Below are positions 17,607 through 25,978 of a stretch of 50,308 bases of DNA, piece after piece (within the stretch, counting starts at the first letter, position 1; each line of letters opens with the position of its first letter). Source of the DNA: Bacillota bacterium (GTDB taxonomy: Bacteria; Bacillota; Clostridia; Acetivibrionales; JAEXSP01); assembly GCA_023453795.1 (NCBI GenBank), contig JAEXSP010000028.1, forward strand, positions 1-50,308, in the 5' to 3' direction. A program made the position numbers and the translations under genes. The notes below the pieces were generated by a model. The model did no database searches. It saw only the letters and a list, made by a program, of their open reading frames with translations, and was not told the origin of the DNA.

Positions 17607-20363
17607 ATGACTGATCAACAGAAAAATTTGAGTCGTATCATAAAGAACTGGTCTAATCGTAAAATAGCTGTAAAAGGTACCAGATACTCTTCAAAAGATA
17701 AGAAATTAAAGATTGTCAAATGCCCTGCAGATGTGTCACTTCCGAAAGAAATAATTCAATATATTAATGAAATAGAAGAATTGGATATAAGTGATACACA
17801 GATTCATGAAGAATCAATTGAAATAATAGAAAAGTTAATCTTACTGAAAAAGCTTTCTCTTGATAAGGTTGGCTTTGCTGGACGTTCATTTTCTAAATGG
17901 AGTAAGTTAAGAAATATCAGTGAGCTTAAATTAAACGCTGTTCCTATTACTGAGTTGCCAAGCTGGTTGTGTGAATTGGAGAATCTAAAAATCTTAAAGA
18001 TTACCAATGCCGCAATTAGAAGGATGCCAAGTGAAATACTCCGTAATTTAACATCATTATGTATAAGTAATACACAGATTGAAAAGCTACCCAAAACAAA
18101 TACCCTAAAGATTAAGTCATTAAATATTAGTAATACAAAAATATCTGAAATACCACGATGCTATTTGTCTCAAAATTTAAAAGAATTAAATATGCAATGG
18201 TGTAATATAGAACAAATGCCTGAAGGAATATCAAGAATTCAAAACCTTGAATTAATAAACTTCGCAGGATTAAGAATCAAAGTTTTGCCGGAGTCAATGG
18301 CGAGCGCATCAAAAATAAAAAGGATTGATATAAGCAATACACCTATAGAGAAATTACCAGACTGGATTCAACAGACTGGAAAGCTTGAGTATCTTGGCCT
18401 TAATAGGTGTAAACTTAAGTCTATCAGTAAAGAAATTATTAGTCACCTTTCTAAGCGCAATTTTAAAAATGAACAAGGTGACTTTACAAATAAAGATCAT
18501 AAGGGTATCTATATTAAGCAATTGGAATTGGAAGATATGGATGTAAGAAACTTTAAAAAAAATAATAAAGAGTTAATAAAAGCTTTGATAGGCATAGAGG
18601 AATCATTGACTCCTTCGAGAGAAATGAAGATCATTGTTATGGGTGATCAAGGGGTTGGAAAGACTACTGTTATCCGTCATATATTAGATGAAGGCAACGA
18701 CAATGATTTTATGATTTCTGCCGGCGGATTACAAGCTGTGGATGAGACAGTTGAAATAAATGCATACAGTTCAAAAATAAGATTGGATAATGATGCGCAC
18801 ATAACCATATGGGAACTGGGCAGTGAACCGGCAGTTCAACCTGTTCACCATATGTTTATTACTGATGAAAGTCTTTATATCATAGTCCTAGATGCGAGAG
18901 AAACAAATAAACTTTATCAAAGGGCAATGTACTGGATTCATTTTATTGAAAAACAGGCAGTAAATGCATCTGTCATTTTTATTCTTACACATGCTGTGAA
19001 AAAGGACAGAGACTATATAAATGCTCAACTCATTGAAACCTCAACAAATTTACGCATTCATGAAAATGTGTGCAGATTTTTTACTGATGAAGTGCAGCAG
19101 AAAATGGAAGATGATGCCGATTATGATATTGAAAAAAATGTTCTTGAACTAAGAGAAACGCTGATCCGTGTTATTAAAGAAATGCCTATGTACCGAATGA
19201 AAATACCATCCTCGTGGAAACGTATTAAACGTCATAGCCAGTCTTTACTGGAAGCCAGAAATTTGATTTCATACCAGCGTTTTGAAGATGTTTGCAGGTA
19301 TTATGGTGTTAAAGACGAAAAAATAATGAAAGCACTTGCCAAATGGTTATGTGAAGCGGGAGCTGCATTTATTCCAAGGGTATATAGAGACAACACGCTT
19401 GGGGTAAATAAAGATGGTATGCCTGAATTCATATATAATGTCTTATGGATTGCCAAAGGCTTGTATTCAATTGCTTTATTTACCGGCAAATATACAAGCT
19501 GTAAAAAAAATACAATAAAAGATTTAATTAATGAATTTGAAGATGAAGTCTCTGATGATCAGGACTATACTCCAAAAAATATTCAAACAATGATTGAAAT
19601 ATATCAAGATAACAAACTGTGCTACAGGCAAGGTGATGAACTTATTTTCCCACATGCATGCAGTCTGATGGATAGCGACTATAGTAAAAAAGGCAAAAAA
19701 AATTCAGAAAAGACTGCTTCAAAATGGATAAAGGATATTTTAAAAAATCAAAACACAAACCACTATATTATTAAATGCCCTATATTGACGGCTGATCTGT
19801 TATCTTCAATTATTGTAATAACATGGGAATTTTACCTTAAAAACCTGAACGATGATCAGAAGTTAAAAGCCGGTGAGAATTTACTGATTGGAAGAGAGGG
19901 TATTGTAATTCCTTTTTTATCCGGATATAAATTGGGGGATGGAACTTTTGCGGTAGAGGATGGGACTCTGATGGTATTAGGGAGCATGGGATGTCCGTCC
20001 GAACTCCATATATATGCTTCTCCGGTTAGTGGAGCCGATACTTCCTCATCTATAGGAGGAGAAGAGCAAAAAAAGTTTTTAAAAGAATGTGCAGATGATA
20101 TAGCACTGCGCGCATTTGATGAATCTATAAAACGGTTGCCTGAAGCAGGTACATATGAATTTGAAAAATTTATTGAAGTACGGCAAAATGATAAAAAAAT
20201 ACTTATTTCCTTTGACGATGTAGAGGGGTATTTGTCTGTGGGGATGGGGATATATTACAAGTGGAAATATAACATGGAATTTGACACATACGACCTTGCG
20301 GACAGATATTTACCGGATAAGTATTGGAACAAAAATAAAAAGGATGATATCCCTGAAATATAA
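17607..20363 (+). CDS. Leucine-rich-repeat ROC-COR GTPase linked to RADAR
   Basis: The gene starts 17 bp after rdrB with AAGGGGAC upstream. The 918-aa protein has about nine leucine-rich repeats (residues 55-270, e.g. LKELNMQWCNIEQMPEGIS) and a ROC GTPase. The P-loop is GDQGVGKTT (346-354), the G3 position reads WELGSE and the G4-like position reads THAVKKD. A COR-like region (about 510-680) and a C-terminal domain of unknown type follow. LRR-ROC proteins act as ligand-controlled dimeric switches. Operon position suggests that it senses a signal for RADAR or adds a second effector. I know of SLATT-type membrane accessory genes for RADAR, but not of an LRR-ROC one. Confidence 0.8.
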   Translation: MTDQQKNLSRIIKNWSNRKIAVKGTRYSSKDKKLKIVKCPADVSLPKEIIQYINEIEELDISDTQIHEESIEIIEKLILLKKLSLDKVGFAGRSFSKWSKLRNISELKLNAVPITELPSWLCELENLKILKITNAAIRRMPSEILRNLTSLCISNTQIEKLPKTNTLKIKSLNISNTKISEIPRCYLSQNLKELNMQWCNIEQMPEGISRIQNLELINFAGLRIKVLPESMASASKIKRIDISNTPIEKLPDWIQQTGKLEYLGLNRCKLKSISKEIISHLSKRNFKNEQGDFTNKDHKGIYIKQLELEDMDVRNFKKNNKELIKALIGIEESLTPSREMKIIVMGDQGVGKTTVIRHILDEGNDNDFMISAGGLQAVDETVEINAYSSKIRLDNDAHITIWELGSEPAVQPVHHMFITDESLYIIVLDARETNKLYQRAMYWIHFIEKQAVNASVIFILTHAVKKDRDYINAQLIETSTNLRIHENVCRFFTDEVQQKMEDDADYDIEKNVLELRETLIRVIKEMPMYRMKIPSSWKRIKRHSQSLLEARNLISYQRFEDVCRYYGVKDEKIMKALAKWLCEAGAAFIPRVYRDNTLGVNKDGMPEFIYNVLWIAKGLYSIALFTGKYTSCKKNTIKDLINEFEDEVSDDQDYTPKNIQTMIEIYQDNKLCYRQGDELIFPHACSLMDSDYSKKGKKNSEKTASKWIKDILKNQNTNHYIIKCPILTADLLSSIIVITWEFYLKNLNDDQKLKAGENLLIGREGIVIPFLSGYKLGDGTFAVEDGTLMVLGSMGCPSELHIYASPVSGADTSSSIGGEEQKKFLKECADDIALRAFDESIKRLPEAGTYEFEKFIEVRQNDKKILISFDDVEGYLSVGMGIYYKWKYNMEFDTYDLADRYLPDKYWNKNKKDDIPEI

Positions 20364-20444
20364 AACTTTTGTTTATTAAATCTGTACTTTTATTTCTTAC
20401 GATACCACAATATTTTATAGAATATAATTATTAGTTCATATTTC
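20364..20444. other. Spacer between RADAR operon and peptide operon
   Basis: This AT-rich stretch has no evident strong terminator, so read-through from the RADAR operon into the peptide operon cannot be excluded. The promoter at 20445 follows. Confidence 0.4.
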
Positions 20445-20474
20445 TTGACAGTTATAAAATGTAAGGAATATAAT
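20445..20474 (+). promoter_or_regulatory. Consensus promoter of the peptide operon
   Basis: TTGACA (20445-20450), an 18-bp spacer and TATAAT (20469-20474) match the sigma-A consensus exactly in both boxes. The leader of about 100 nt then includes a small hairpin, GAGCTT (20511-20516) with AAGCTC (20522-20527). Confidence 0.8.
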
Positions 20475-20586
20475 GTATATGTATTTTAGGGAGCCGAATT
20501 CCTCCTGGCAGAGCTTCGGAAAAGCTCGTGATTTCAAGTGTTTAGATGATTTCTTGCAGAGCAAATAAGGGGAGGAATTTTGCAGT

Positions 20587-20658
20587 ATGAGAGCAGGGGT
20601 TTTTTATCAGCTTAGGGGAGGTGATAGACATAAAGAAGGAATTTTCTCCAAAGATTGA
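20587..20658 (+). other. Short ORF overlapping the precursor start
   Basis: The ATG at 20587 follows AGGGGAGGA (20568-20575) at a rather wide spacing and opens a 23-codon frame ending at TGA 20656-20658, within the precursor gene in another frame. It may be a leader ORF that couples translation to the precursor, or chance. The peptide (MRAGVFYQLRGGDRHKEGIF...) resembles nothing known to me. Confidence 0.3.
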
Positions 20659-20776
20659 AGTGTTTGATCCTTTCAAAGTACCTTTTTCAAGCGAAAGTGA
20701 AGTCGTTTTCGAACTCAGAGATATGGATGCCTGCTGTGCTTGTACGGCATGTACTGCTTGCAGTGCATGTAAATAA
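20621..20776 (+). CDS. RiPP precursor with tandem x-Ala-Cys core
   Basis: The frame ends at TAA 20774-20776. From GTG 20621 it gives 51 aa. However, the GTG overlaps the Shine-Dalgarno (GGGGAGGTGAT, 20615-20625), while an ATA at 20630 sits at the ideal distance and would give 48 aa. Either way the leader is acidic (KIEVFDPFKVPFSSESEVVF). The C-terminus is DACCACTACTACSACK: five tripeptides with any residue, then Ala, then Cys (x = D, C, T, T, S), six Cys in total. Synonymous codons differ from unit to unit, so the repeat is held by selection rather than by recent DNA slippage. Being first in an operon of four radical SAM enzymes and a PqqD protein marks it as their substrate. The Cys spacing differs from SCIFF-type precursors. 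Confidence 0.75.
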   Translation: MIDIKKEFSPKIEVFDPFKVPFSSESEVVFELRDMDACCACTACTACSACK

Positions 20777-20834
20777 TCCGGCATTTGAAAAATCAACTGC
20801 TCTCATAGTGCCAGCTTAAATAAGGAGAATCTAT

Positions 20835-21848
20835 GTGATAGAAAAAATTCATAGGGGCAAAGCACCGTTTTACATACAATTTGAAATTACAGAAAGATGT
20901 AATAATAAATGTTATTTTTGTTATAATCCCATGGGACATGTTCAGGGAAACGAATTAAGTTTAGATAAAATCAAACAAATCCTGAACCAACTATCTGAAG
21001 TCGGTGTATTCAGAATAAATTTTAACGGCGGCGAGCCGCTGGCACGGCTTGATTTATTAGATATTATTGAATATGCGGGTTCTTTGGGTTTTGATTTACA
21101 TATGAATACCAATGCAACTTTGGTAACAGATGAAATAGCAGAAAAAATTGCAAAACATATGAAAAGTATTTGTACCTCCGTTCTTCATTCCGACAGGGTA
21201 AAGCATGATAAGATGACAGGCAGACCGGGAGCCTACGACGATGTGATTAATGGCATAAAAACTTTAAGACGCCATGGAGTAGAAGTTGAAGTAAATGTTT
21301 GTACCTCGTCGGAAAATTATGAAGATATTTATAATATAGGCAGGTTGATCGACAGCTTGGGTTGTTATTCTTTGTGCTCAACCCGTTATATTCTGAATGA
21401 TAAAAGCAATAAAAACCTATTGCTTGACACTAAAGCCACAATGAAGCTCATTGATATGCTTATGAGGGTGAAGGAGGATTTTCAGGGAATAAGAGATGTA
21501 GCTTTACCCGGACCGGTACCTTACTGTGAAATAGATGAGGAATACTATGACAAATTGAAGGTGCTGAACATACCGTGCCAATATGGTTACGGGCTGTGCA
21601 GAATCAGTCCGAACGGCAAAGTTACACCTTGTACCATATCAAATGATGTTATCGGTGATTTGAATACTCAAACTTTTGAAGAGGTTTGGAATGCATCCGG
21701 CTGGCAGAAATACGAGGCATTATGCCATATACCGGTACCGTGCAGAAGCTGCGAAGAATTTTCGCGGTGTAAAGGCGGCTGTGTTGTATATGATGAGTCT
21801 ATAAAAGCTTGCGGGGAAACTATTTTAACCAGAAAGTGGGGAAAATAG
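20835..21848 (+). CDS. Radical SAM/SPASM peptide maturase 1
   Basis: The GTG start has AAGGAG 8 nt upstream. The 337-aa enzyme binds the catalytic 4Fe-4S cluster through Cys22, Cys26 and Cys29 (CNNKCYFC) and has the NGGEPLAR SAM-binding motif. A C-terminal SPASM region (CQYGYGLCRISPNGKVTPC ... CRSCEEFSRCKGGC) carries auxiliary clusters. SPASM enzymes typically crosslink or otherwise modify peptide side chains. It directly follows the precursor gene, so it is the best candidate for the first modification step. It is separated from the next gene by 3 bp. Confidence 0.88.
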   Translation: MIEKIHRGKAPFYIQFEITERCNNKCYFCYNPMGHVQGNELSLDKIKQILNQLSEVGVFRINFNGGEPLARLDLLDIIEYAGSLGFDLHMNTNATLVTDEIAEKIAKHMKSICTSVLHSDRVKHDKMTGRPGAYDDVINGIKTLRRHGVEVEVNVCTSSENYEDIYNIGRLIDSLGCYSLCSTRYILNDKSNKNLLLDTKATMKLIDMLMRVKEDFQGIRDVALPGPVPYCEIDEEYYDKLKVLNIPCQYGYGLCRISPNGKVTPCTISNDVIGDLNTQTFEEVWNASGWQKYEALCHIPVPCRSCEEFSRCKGGCVVYDESIKACGETILTRKWGK

Positions 21849-21851
21849 TTT

Positions 21852-22853
21852 ATGAATAAAGACAAGCTGCTTGATTTTAATATTAAAATAAATCCTGTGA
21901 GAGTTGAACTTGAATTGACAGAACAGTGCAATCTGTTCTGCCGTTTTTGTTATAACAGTCAGGAGCCTTTAATTTCCCACAGGGTCTTCGAAATAATTGA
22001 CAGACTGGCCCAAAGTGGTGTTATGGAAATCGTTTTAACCGGCGGAGAACCGTTATTACATCCCAAATTTGACGATATCGTAAGGAAATGCAGTGATACC
22101 TTTGAAAAAACGATGGTTCAGACAAACGGTACGTGTATTAAAAAGGAGACTACGGATCTTTTTAAAGAATGTAATGTCTTCGGAGTTAATATATCTTTAC
22201 ATGGTCCGGCATCTGTTCATGATCAATTGACATGTGTTGCCGGCAGCTATGATTTAGCGTTTTCAGCATTAAAGCTTCTGTTGGAAAGTGGCATCAGGAC
22301 AGCATCAAATTTTGTCTTAACCAACGAAAACTCAAGCTATCTGGGTGATTTTGTTGATGTTTTATATAAAAACGGATTGAGGGAAATAACTCTTACCCGC
22401 TTTACTCCAACCGGTGTTGGGAGAGAAAATGCATATATGGCATTATCCCGTGCACAGTTAATATCTGCATTAAGGATAGTCAAGCAAAAAATGATGCAAT
22501 ATACTGACCTTAAAATAATAATGGCCAATTCGGTTCCTTACTGCGCTTTACCGGATGAATTGAAGTCATTTTGCGAGTATTGCCATTTCGGTACATCGAG
22601 ATTCTATATAGATATCAACGGGAATGTATTAATGTGTGGTATGTCAAGAATCAGTATAGGGAATATTCTTGATACCTCATTTATGGAAATGAAAATTAAT
22701 TCAAATAATTTCAAGGATCATGTCATTGGAGCAGATGTTCCTGAAAAGTGCAGGAACTGTGGGTATTTTTTGCAGTGCCGCGGTGGGTGCAGAGCTGCTG
22801 CGTATGCTTGTTCAAGCAATATTTGTGGAGCTGATCCTTATGCAGTATATTAG
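21852..22853 (+). CDS. Radical SAM/SPASM peptide maturase 2
   Basis: The 333-aa enzyme has the cluster motif at Cys26, Cys30, Cys33 (CNLFCRFC), the TGGEPLLH motif, and SPASM Cys residues (CEYCHFGTSRFYIDINGN; CRNCGYFLQCRGGC). It is clearly related to maturase 1 but well diverged, so the two probably do different chemistry or act on different positions of the repeat. The start at 21852 is 3 bp after the upstream stop and uses GGGGAAAA as a weak ribosome site. Confidence 0.87.
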   Translation: MNKDKLLDFNIKINPVRVELELTEQCNLFCRFCYNSQEPLISHRVFEIIDRLAQSGVMEIVLTGGEPLLHPKFDDIVRKCSDTFEKTMVQTNGTCIKKETTDLFKECNVFGVNISLHGPASVHDQLTCVAGSYDLAFSALKLLLESGIRTASNFVLTNENSSYLGDFVDVLYKNGLREITLTRFTPTGVGRENAYMALSRAQLISALRIVKQKMMQYTDLKIIMANSVPYCALPDELKSFCEYCHFGTSRFYIDINGNVLMCGMSRISIGNILDTSFMEMKINSNNFKDHVIGADVPEKCRNCGYFLQCRGGCRAAAYACSSNICGADPYAVY

Positions 22854-22870
22854 TATTGGAGGTCTTTTAT

Positions 22871-23149
22871 ATGGAAAATATGATAGGCAGTGATATGGTT
22901 TTTGATGTTGCAGAAGGTGTTAAAACCAGAACAGAGGATTTCGGCTTGCTGGTGGTATCGAAAGCTACACCTGCTTTGTCATTTAATAAGGATGCAATGG
23001 CAGTTTGGGAACTTTGTAATGGAACAAATACGGTTAATACTATTATTAAGATAATACAGGAAAGTTATCAAGATGAAGGTGTGGAAACTCTGGTCATTGA
23101 AACTTTGGATAATTTCCTGAAGCTTGGTTTAATCAAGCAGATTCTTTGA
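22871..23149 (+). CDS. PqqD-like peptide chaperone (RRE)
   Basis: The ATG at 22871 is preferred over TTG 22856 because TTGGAGG lies just upstream; the product is 92 aa. It has the PqqD pattern: a beta-rich N-terminal half (VFDVAEGVKTRTEDFGLLV), the conserved segment FNKDAMAVWELCNGTNTV, and then helices ending in FLKLGLIKQ. Such proteins bind the leader of a precursor and present it to radical SAM enzymes. Its place between maturases and the B12-type enzyme fits that role. Confidence 0.85.
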   Translation: MENMIGSDMVFDVAEGVKTRTEDFGLLVVSKATPALSFNKDAMAVWELCNGTNTVNTIIKIIQESYQDEGVETLVIETLDNFLKLGLIKQIL

Positions 23150-23158
23150 GGTATTTGT

Positions 23159-25192
23159 ATGAGTACAAAAGGAATGCATCTTTTTATACCACCCAATTTT
23201 GACCCTACTGTTCCTTTGTTGGGACCAATCCAATTGGCAGGGTTTGCCTCAAGTGTTAATTATGAGTTCTATTTGCAGGACTTTAATAACAGACTGGTCA
23301 GATATATCATTGACAATGCTGTAATGATAGCAAGGCAAAATGCAAGCCTGCCCAATAGTGTCAACCTTAACGAATTGGAAGTTGAGGCCTGCAAAAAGTT
23401 TATTAGATTGCGTAAGGATATTACAGGTTATAGTGAGCTTATCAATGAATTATCAATCTGCAAAACCCCAGGGGAATACTGGCAGTTGATAGATTATGTG
23501 CGGGCTTGTTATGACCTTTATTCGTATAATGAACATAATTTGCGCTTCAGACTTGATGGATTGGACACCAAGTATCGTTGGAATATTTGGAAGGATATTG
23601 AGGGCTTTATAACTGAATATCAAAATTCAAACCTTGCACTCCTTATCAGAGAATGGCTGACAACATATGATTTTAAGGGCTGTAATCTTGTTGGAATCAA
23701 TATTACGTTTGAAAGCCAACTTTTTATTGCCGCCCTATTTTGTAAAATTATAAGGGAGATAAAGCCGGAGGCATTTATTGTGATAGGCGGGGGTTTTGTT
23801 AACTCGTTTATCGAATCGGAAGACTCAATGGGCCCAATTGGGAGATATTGCGATGTGGTTTTTGCAGGTGAAGGAGAAGCACTGATTCAATATTTGTCCG
23901 AACAAGAATATCCGGACTATAATCAATTGCGGATTTTGGGTAAGTCTATTAACGGATATGCCTGCTTTATAAAGGCAGCGGACATATGCTGTAAACGATT
24001 AACAGTAAGTCCCCCAATGATACAAAATGGAGAGATTGATGAGTATTTGTCTCCCGGCAGGGTTCTTCCGTTAAGATTTACTTACAAATGCTATTGGGGA
24101 AAGTGCAAGTTTTGTTCTGATGATGAATCTCATTCCTGCCTTGATCCACGCTATGATTATGAGAAAATGACGGATTATTGTATTAGACAAAGGGAAAAAA
24201 AGCTGTTTGATTGTATATATTTTTTGGATAGTGCTATTCCTGCCAAAATCCTGAATTTTTTTGCAGAACAGCTTGTTAAGCATAACATGAGGTTTAATTG
24301 GGGAACTAATGCCCGTTTGGATCGGGAGTTTTGTGATGAACAATTTATTAAAAAACTCTCAGAAAGCGGATGCAATTTTATTAAGTTCGGGCTTGAATCA
24401 GGATCTCAAAGTGTATTGGACTTGATGGATAAAGGAACAGATTTGAATACAGCGGCTAAAATAATTAACCTATGCCGTAAATATAATATTCTTGTACATA
24501 CATATATTATGTTTGCATATCCTGGAGAAAGAGAAGAGGATAGAAACCTAACAAGAGAGTTCCTGCTGAATGATTATTCACATCCGGATAACTATAATTG
24601 TTCTGAGTTCATACTGTATGGAACTGCTCCTGTTGCCCAAGAACTGTCATACAATTTTGATATTATAAGTAGTAATGAAGGATGGCACAGTGCTTCATAC
24701 AGTTTTACAAGTAATGAGATTAAATCGGATATCTCAAAAATGCGTGAAGACTTTGACAAAAAATTTTCTCCTGCCAATATTCTAATCTCTACGGGACATA
24801 CAATTTCATTATCCGGTCAGCTTGCAGAAAGAAACCATAACAAAATTGTTCTGTATGACAATACGATTGTATCTTTATCCGATGTAGTTGTGTATATAAA
24901 TGAAAAGGAATGTATTCTTGCCAAATGGCGAAGGAGAGATGGGATAATCTACATAAGAGGTGAAATTGCTTTAAGGATCAAATCATATTTTAATAATGTC
25001 CCAGTGAAAGATGTTTTAGACCTTGGTTTTACTTTAGATACCATTTTTAACTTGATAAATGAAGGTTTCGTTAGAATTATCAAAAACGGCGCCGGTACAC
25101 CGTTAGAATATAACAATTCAAGCCAGGTTGATTTTTTTTATGGCAATAAATTTAACAAATTTAAATGGTACGGATATTATGATGCTAACTAA
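23159..25192 (+). CDS. B12-binding-type radical SAM enzyme
   Basis: The 677-aa protein has an N-terminal Rossmann-like region (LVGINITFESQLFIAALFCK, then VIGGGFVNSF) of the cobalamin-binding type. A radical SAM domain follows, whose cluster Cys are 311, 316 and 319 (CYWGKCKFC, a Cx4CxxC spacing instead of Cx3CxxC). The motifs LESGSQSVLDLMDKG and TYIMFAYPGE are standard in this class. RiPP pathway members often methylate unreactive carbons or rearrange backbones. The C-terminal 150 residues resemble a winged-helix or docking domain. It starts 9 bp after the PqqD gene. Confidence 0.82.
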   Translation: MSTKGMHLFIPPNFDPTVPLLGPIQLAGFASSVNYEFYLQDFNNRLVRYIIDNAVMIARQNASLPNSVNLNELEVEACKKFIRLRKDITGYSELINELSICKTPGEYWQLIDYVRACYDLYSYNEHNLRFRLDGLDTKYRWNIWKDIEGFITEYQNSNLALLIREWLTTYDFKGCNLVGINITFESQLFIAALFCKIIREIKPEAFIVIGGGFVNSFIESEDSMGPIGRYCDVVFAGEGEALIQYLSEQEYPDYNQLRILGKSINGYACFIKAADICCKRLTVSPPMIQNGEIDEYLSPGRVLPLRFTYKCYWGKCKFCSDDESHSCLDPRYDYEKMTDYCIRQREKKLFDCIYFLDSAIPAKILNFFAEQLVKHNMRFNWGTNARLDREFCDEQFIKKLSESGCNFIKFGLESGSQSVLDLMDKGTDLNTAAKIINLCRKYNILVHTYIMFAYPGEREEDRNLTREFLLNDYSHPDNYNCSEFILYGTAPVAQELSYNFDIISSNEGWHSASYSFTSNEIKSDISKMREDFDKKFSPANILISTGHTISLSGQLAERNHNKIVLYDNTIVSLSDVVVYINEKECILAKWRRRDGIIYIRGEIALRIKSYFNNVPVKDVLDLGFTLDTIFNLINEGFVRIIKNGAGTPLEYNNSSQVDFFYGNKFNKFKWYGYYDAN

Positions 25193-25206
25193 GGTTGGTG
25201 ATTTAT

Positions 25207-25968
25207 ATGAGTAACATTGATTCTTGGAATGGTTATGCAAAAGAATTTAATCAATTATCAAGTTTTGACCCGAAACTTGTTCATTTAGGTTTAGGAATCG
25301 AAGGGATTAAAGCAGTTGAATTAGTAACACAACCAAAGATAAATATTCTGGATGTTGGTTGTGGAAATGGTAAAAATACGCATTTGCTTGCGCAGGCAAC
25401 AAATGGTCAGGTTGATGGAATAGATATAGCTAAAAGCGCGATTGATGAGGCTAAAGGGGCCTATAGAAAGTCAAATCTCATATTTGCTAACCGGGATTTA
25501 TATGAACATCGTAAACTGTGTAAAGTTAAATATGATTTGGTTACGTTTTTCGGGTCAATTGATTATATTTCTATTGGAAATGAGTTCTTTTCAACATTAA
25601 ATGCCATAACAAATAGCAGTGCTATATGCTATATTAGTAAATTTCACCCATTTTGGACAACGCTTTTTGAAAATGATATTAGCCCATCTAGAGATCAGTC
25701 GTATTTTGAAAATGGCAGGATTGATGAAGTGATATATGGACAGTCAAATAAATTTGTTTTCCACCGATATCATTACACTTTTGAGTATCTTTTTTCTTCA
25801 TTCAGGTCCAATGGTTGGATGATTTCGTCTTTAAATGAACCGAAGCCCAGTTATTCGAGTGCTGCTTTTGCGTATGAGAACTATAACACAGATGAAGTAT
25901 TGCGAAAGAGAATGGAAAAGATACCGATGACCTTGGTTTTAAAGTTCCAAAAGTTAATTAATGGATAG
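25207..25968 (+). CDS. Class I SAM-dependent methyltransferase
   Basis: The ATG at 25207 is used (AAGGTTGGTG upstream); an earlier TTG at 25195 lacks spacing. The 253-aa product has motif I LDVGCGNGKNTHL, an acidic motif II (VDGIDIAKSAID) and YDLVTFFGSIDYIS as the post-motif region. There are no membrane segments. It probably methylates the peptide product (N-, O- or S-methylation) or a biosynthetic intermediate. It is 14 bp downstream of the B12-type enzyme and 10 bp upstream of the ABC gene start. Confidence 0.8.
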   Translation: MSNIDSWNGYAKEFNQLSSFDPKLVHLGLGIEGIKAVELVTQPKINILDVGCGNGKNTHLLAQATNGQVDGIDIAKSAIDEAKGAYRKSNLIFANRDLYEHRKLCKVKYDLVTFFGSIDYISIGNEFFSTLNAITNSSAICYISKFHPFWTTLFENDISPSRDQSYFENGRIDEVIYGQSNKFVFHRYHYTFEYLFSSFRSNGWMISSLNEPKPSYSSAAFAYENYNTDEVLRKRMEKIPMTLVLKFQKLING

Positions 25969-25978
25969 GGAGCATTCA

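Larger units (their letters stand above)
20582..20811 (+). repeat. Long-range inverted repeat enclosing the precursor
   Basis: The 15 bases at 20582-20596 (GCAGTATGAGAGCAG) are complementary, with one mismatch, to 20797-20811 (CTGCTCTCATAGTGC); the central 11 bp are perfect. The arms flank the precursor ORF almost exactly. In RNA this would close a loop of 200 nt that includes the ribosome site and the whole coding region. It could protect the abundant precursor message, set the ratio of precursor to enzymes, or control translation. Confidence 0.6.

Noticed and set aside
20621..20776. SCIFF-type (six Cys in forty-five) ranthipeptide precursor
   Set aside because: There are also six Cys, but they are packed in a C-terminal xAC repeat; SCIFF peptides have dispersed Cys and a two-gene setting with one radical SAM enzyme.
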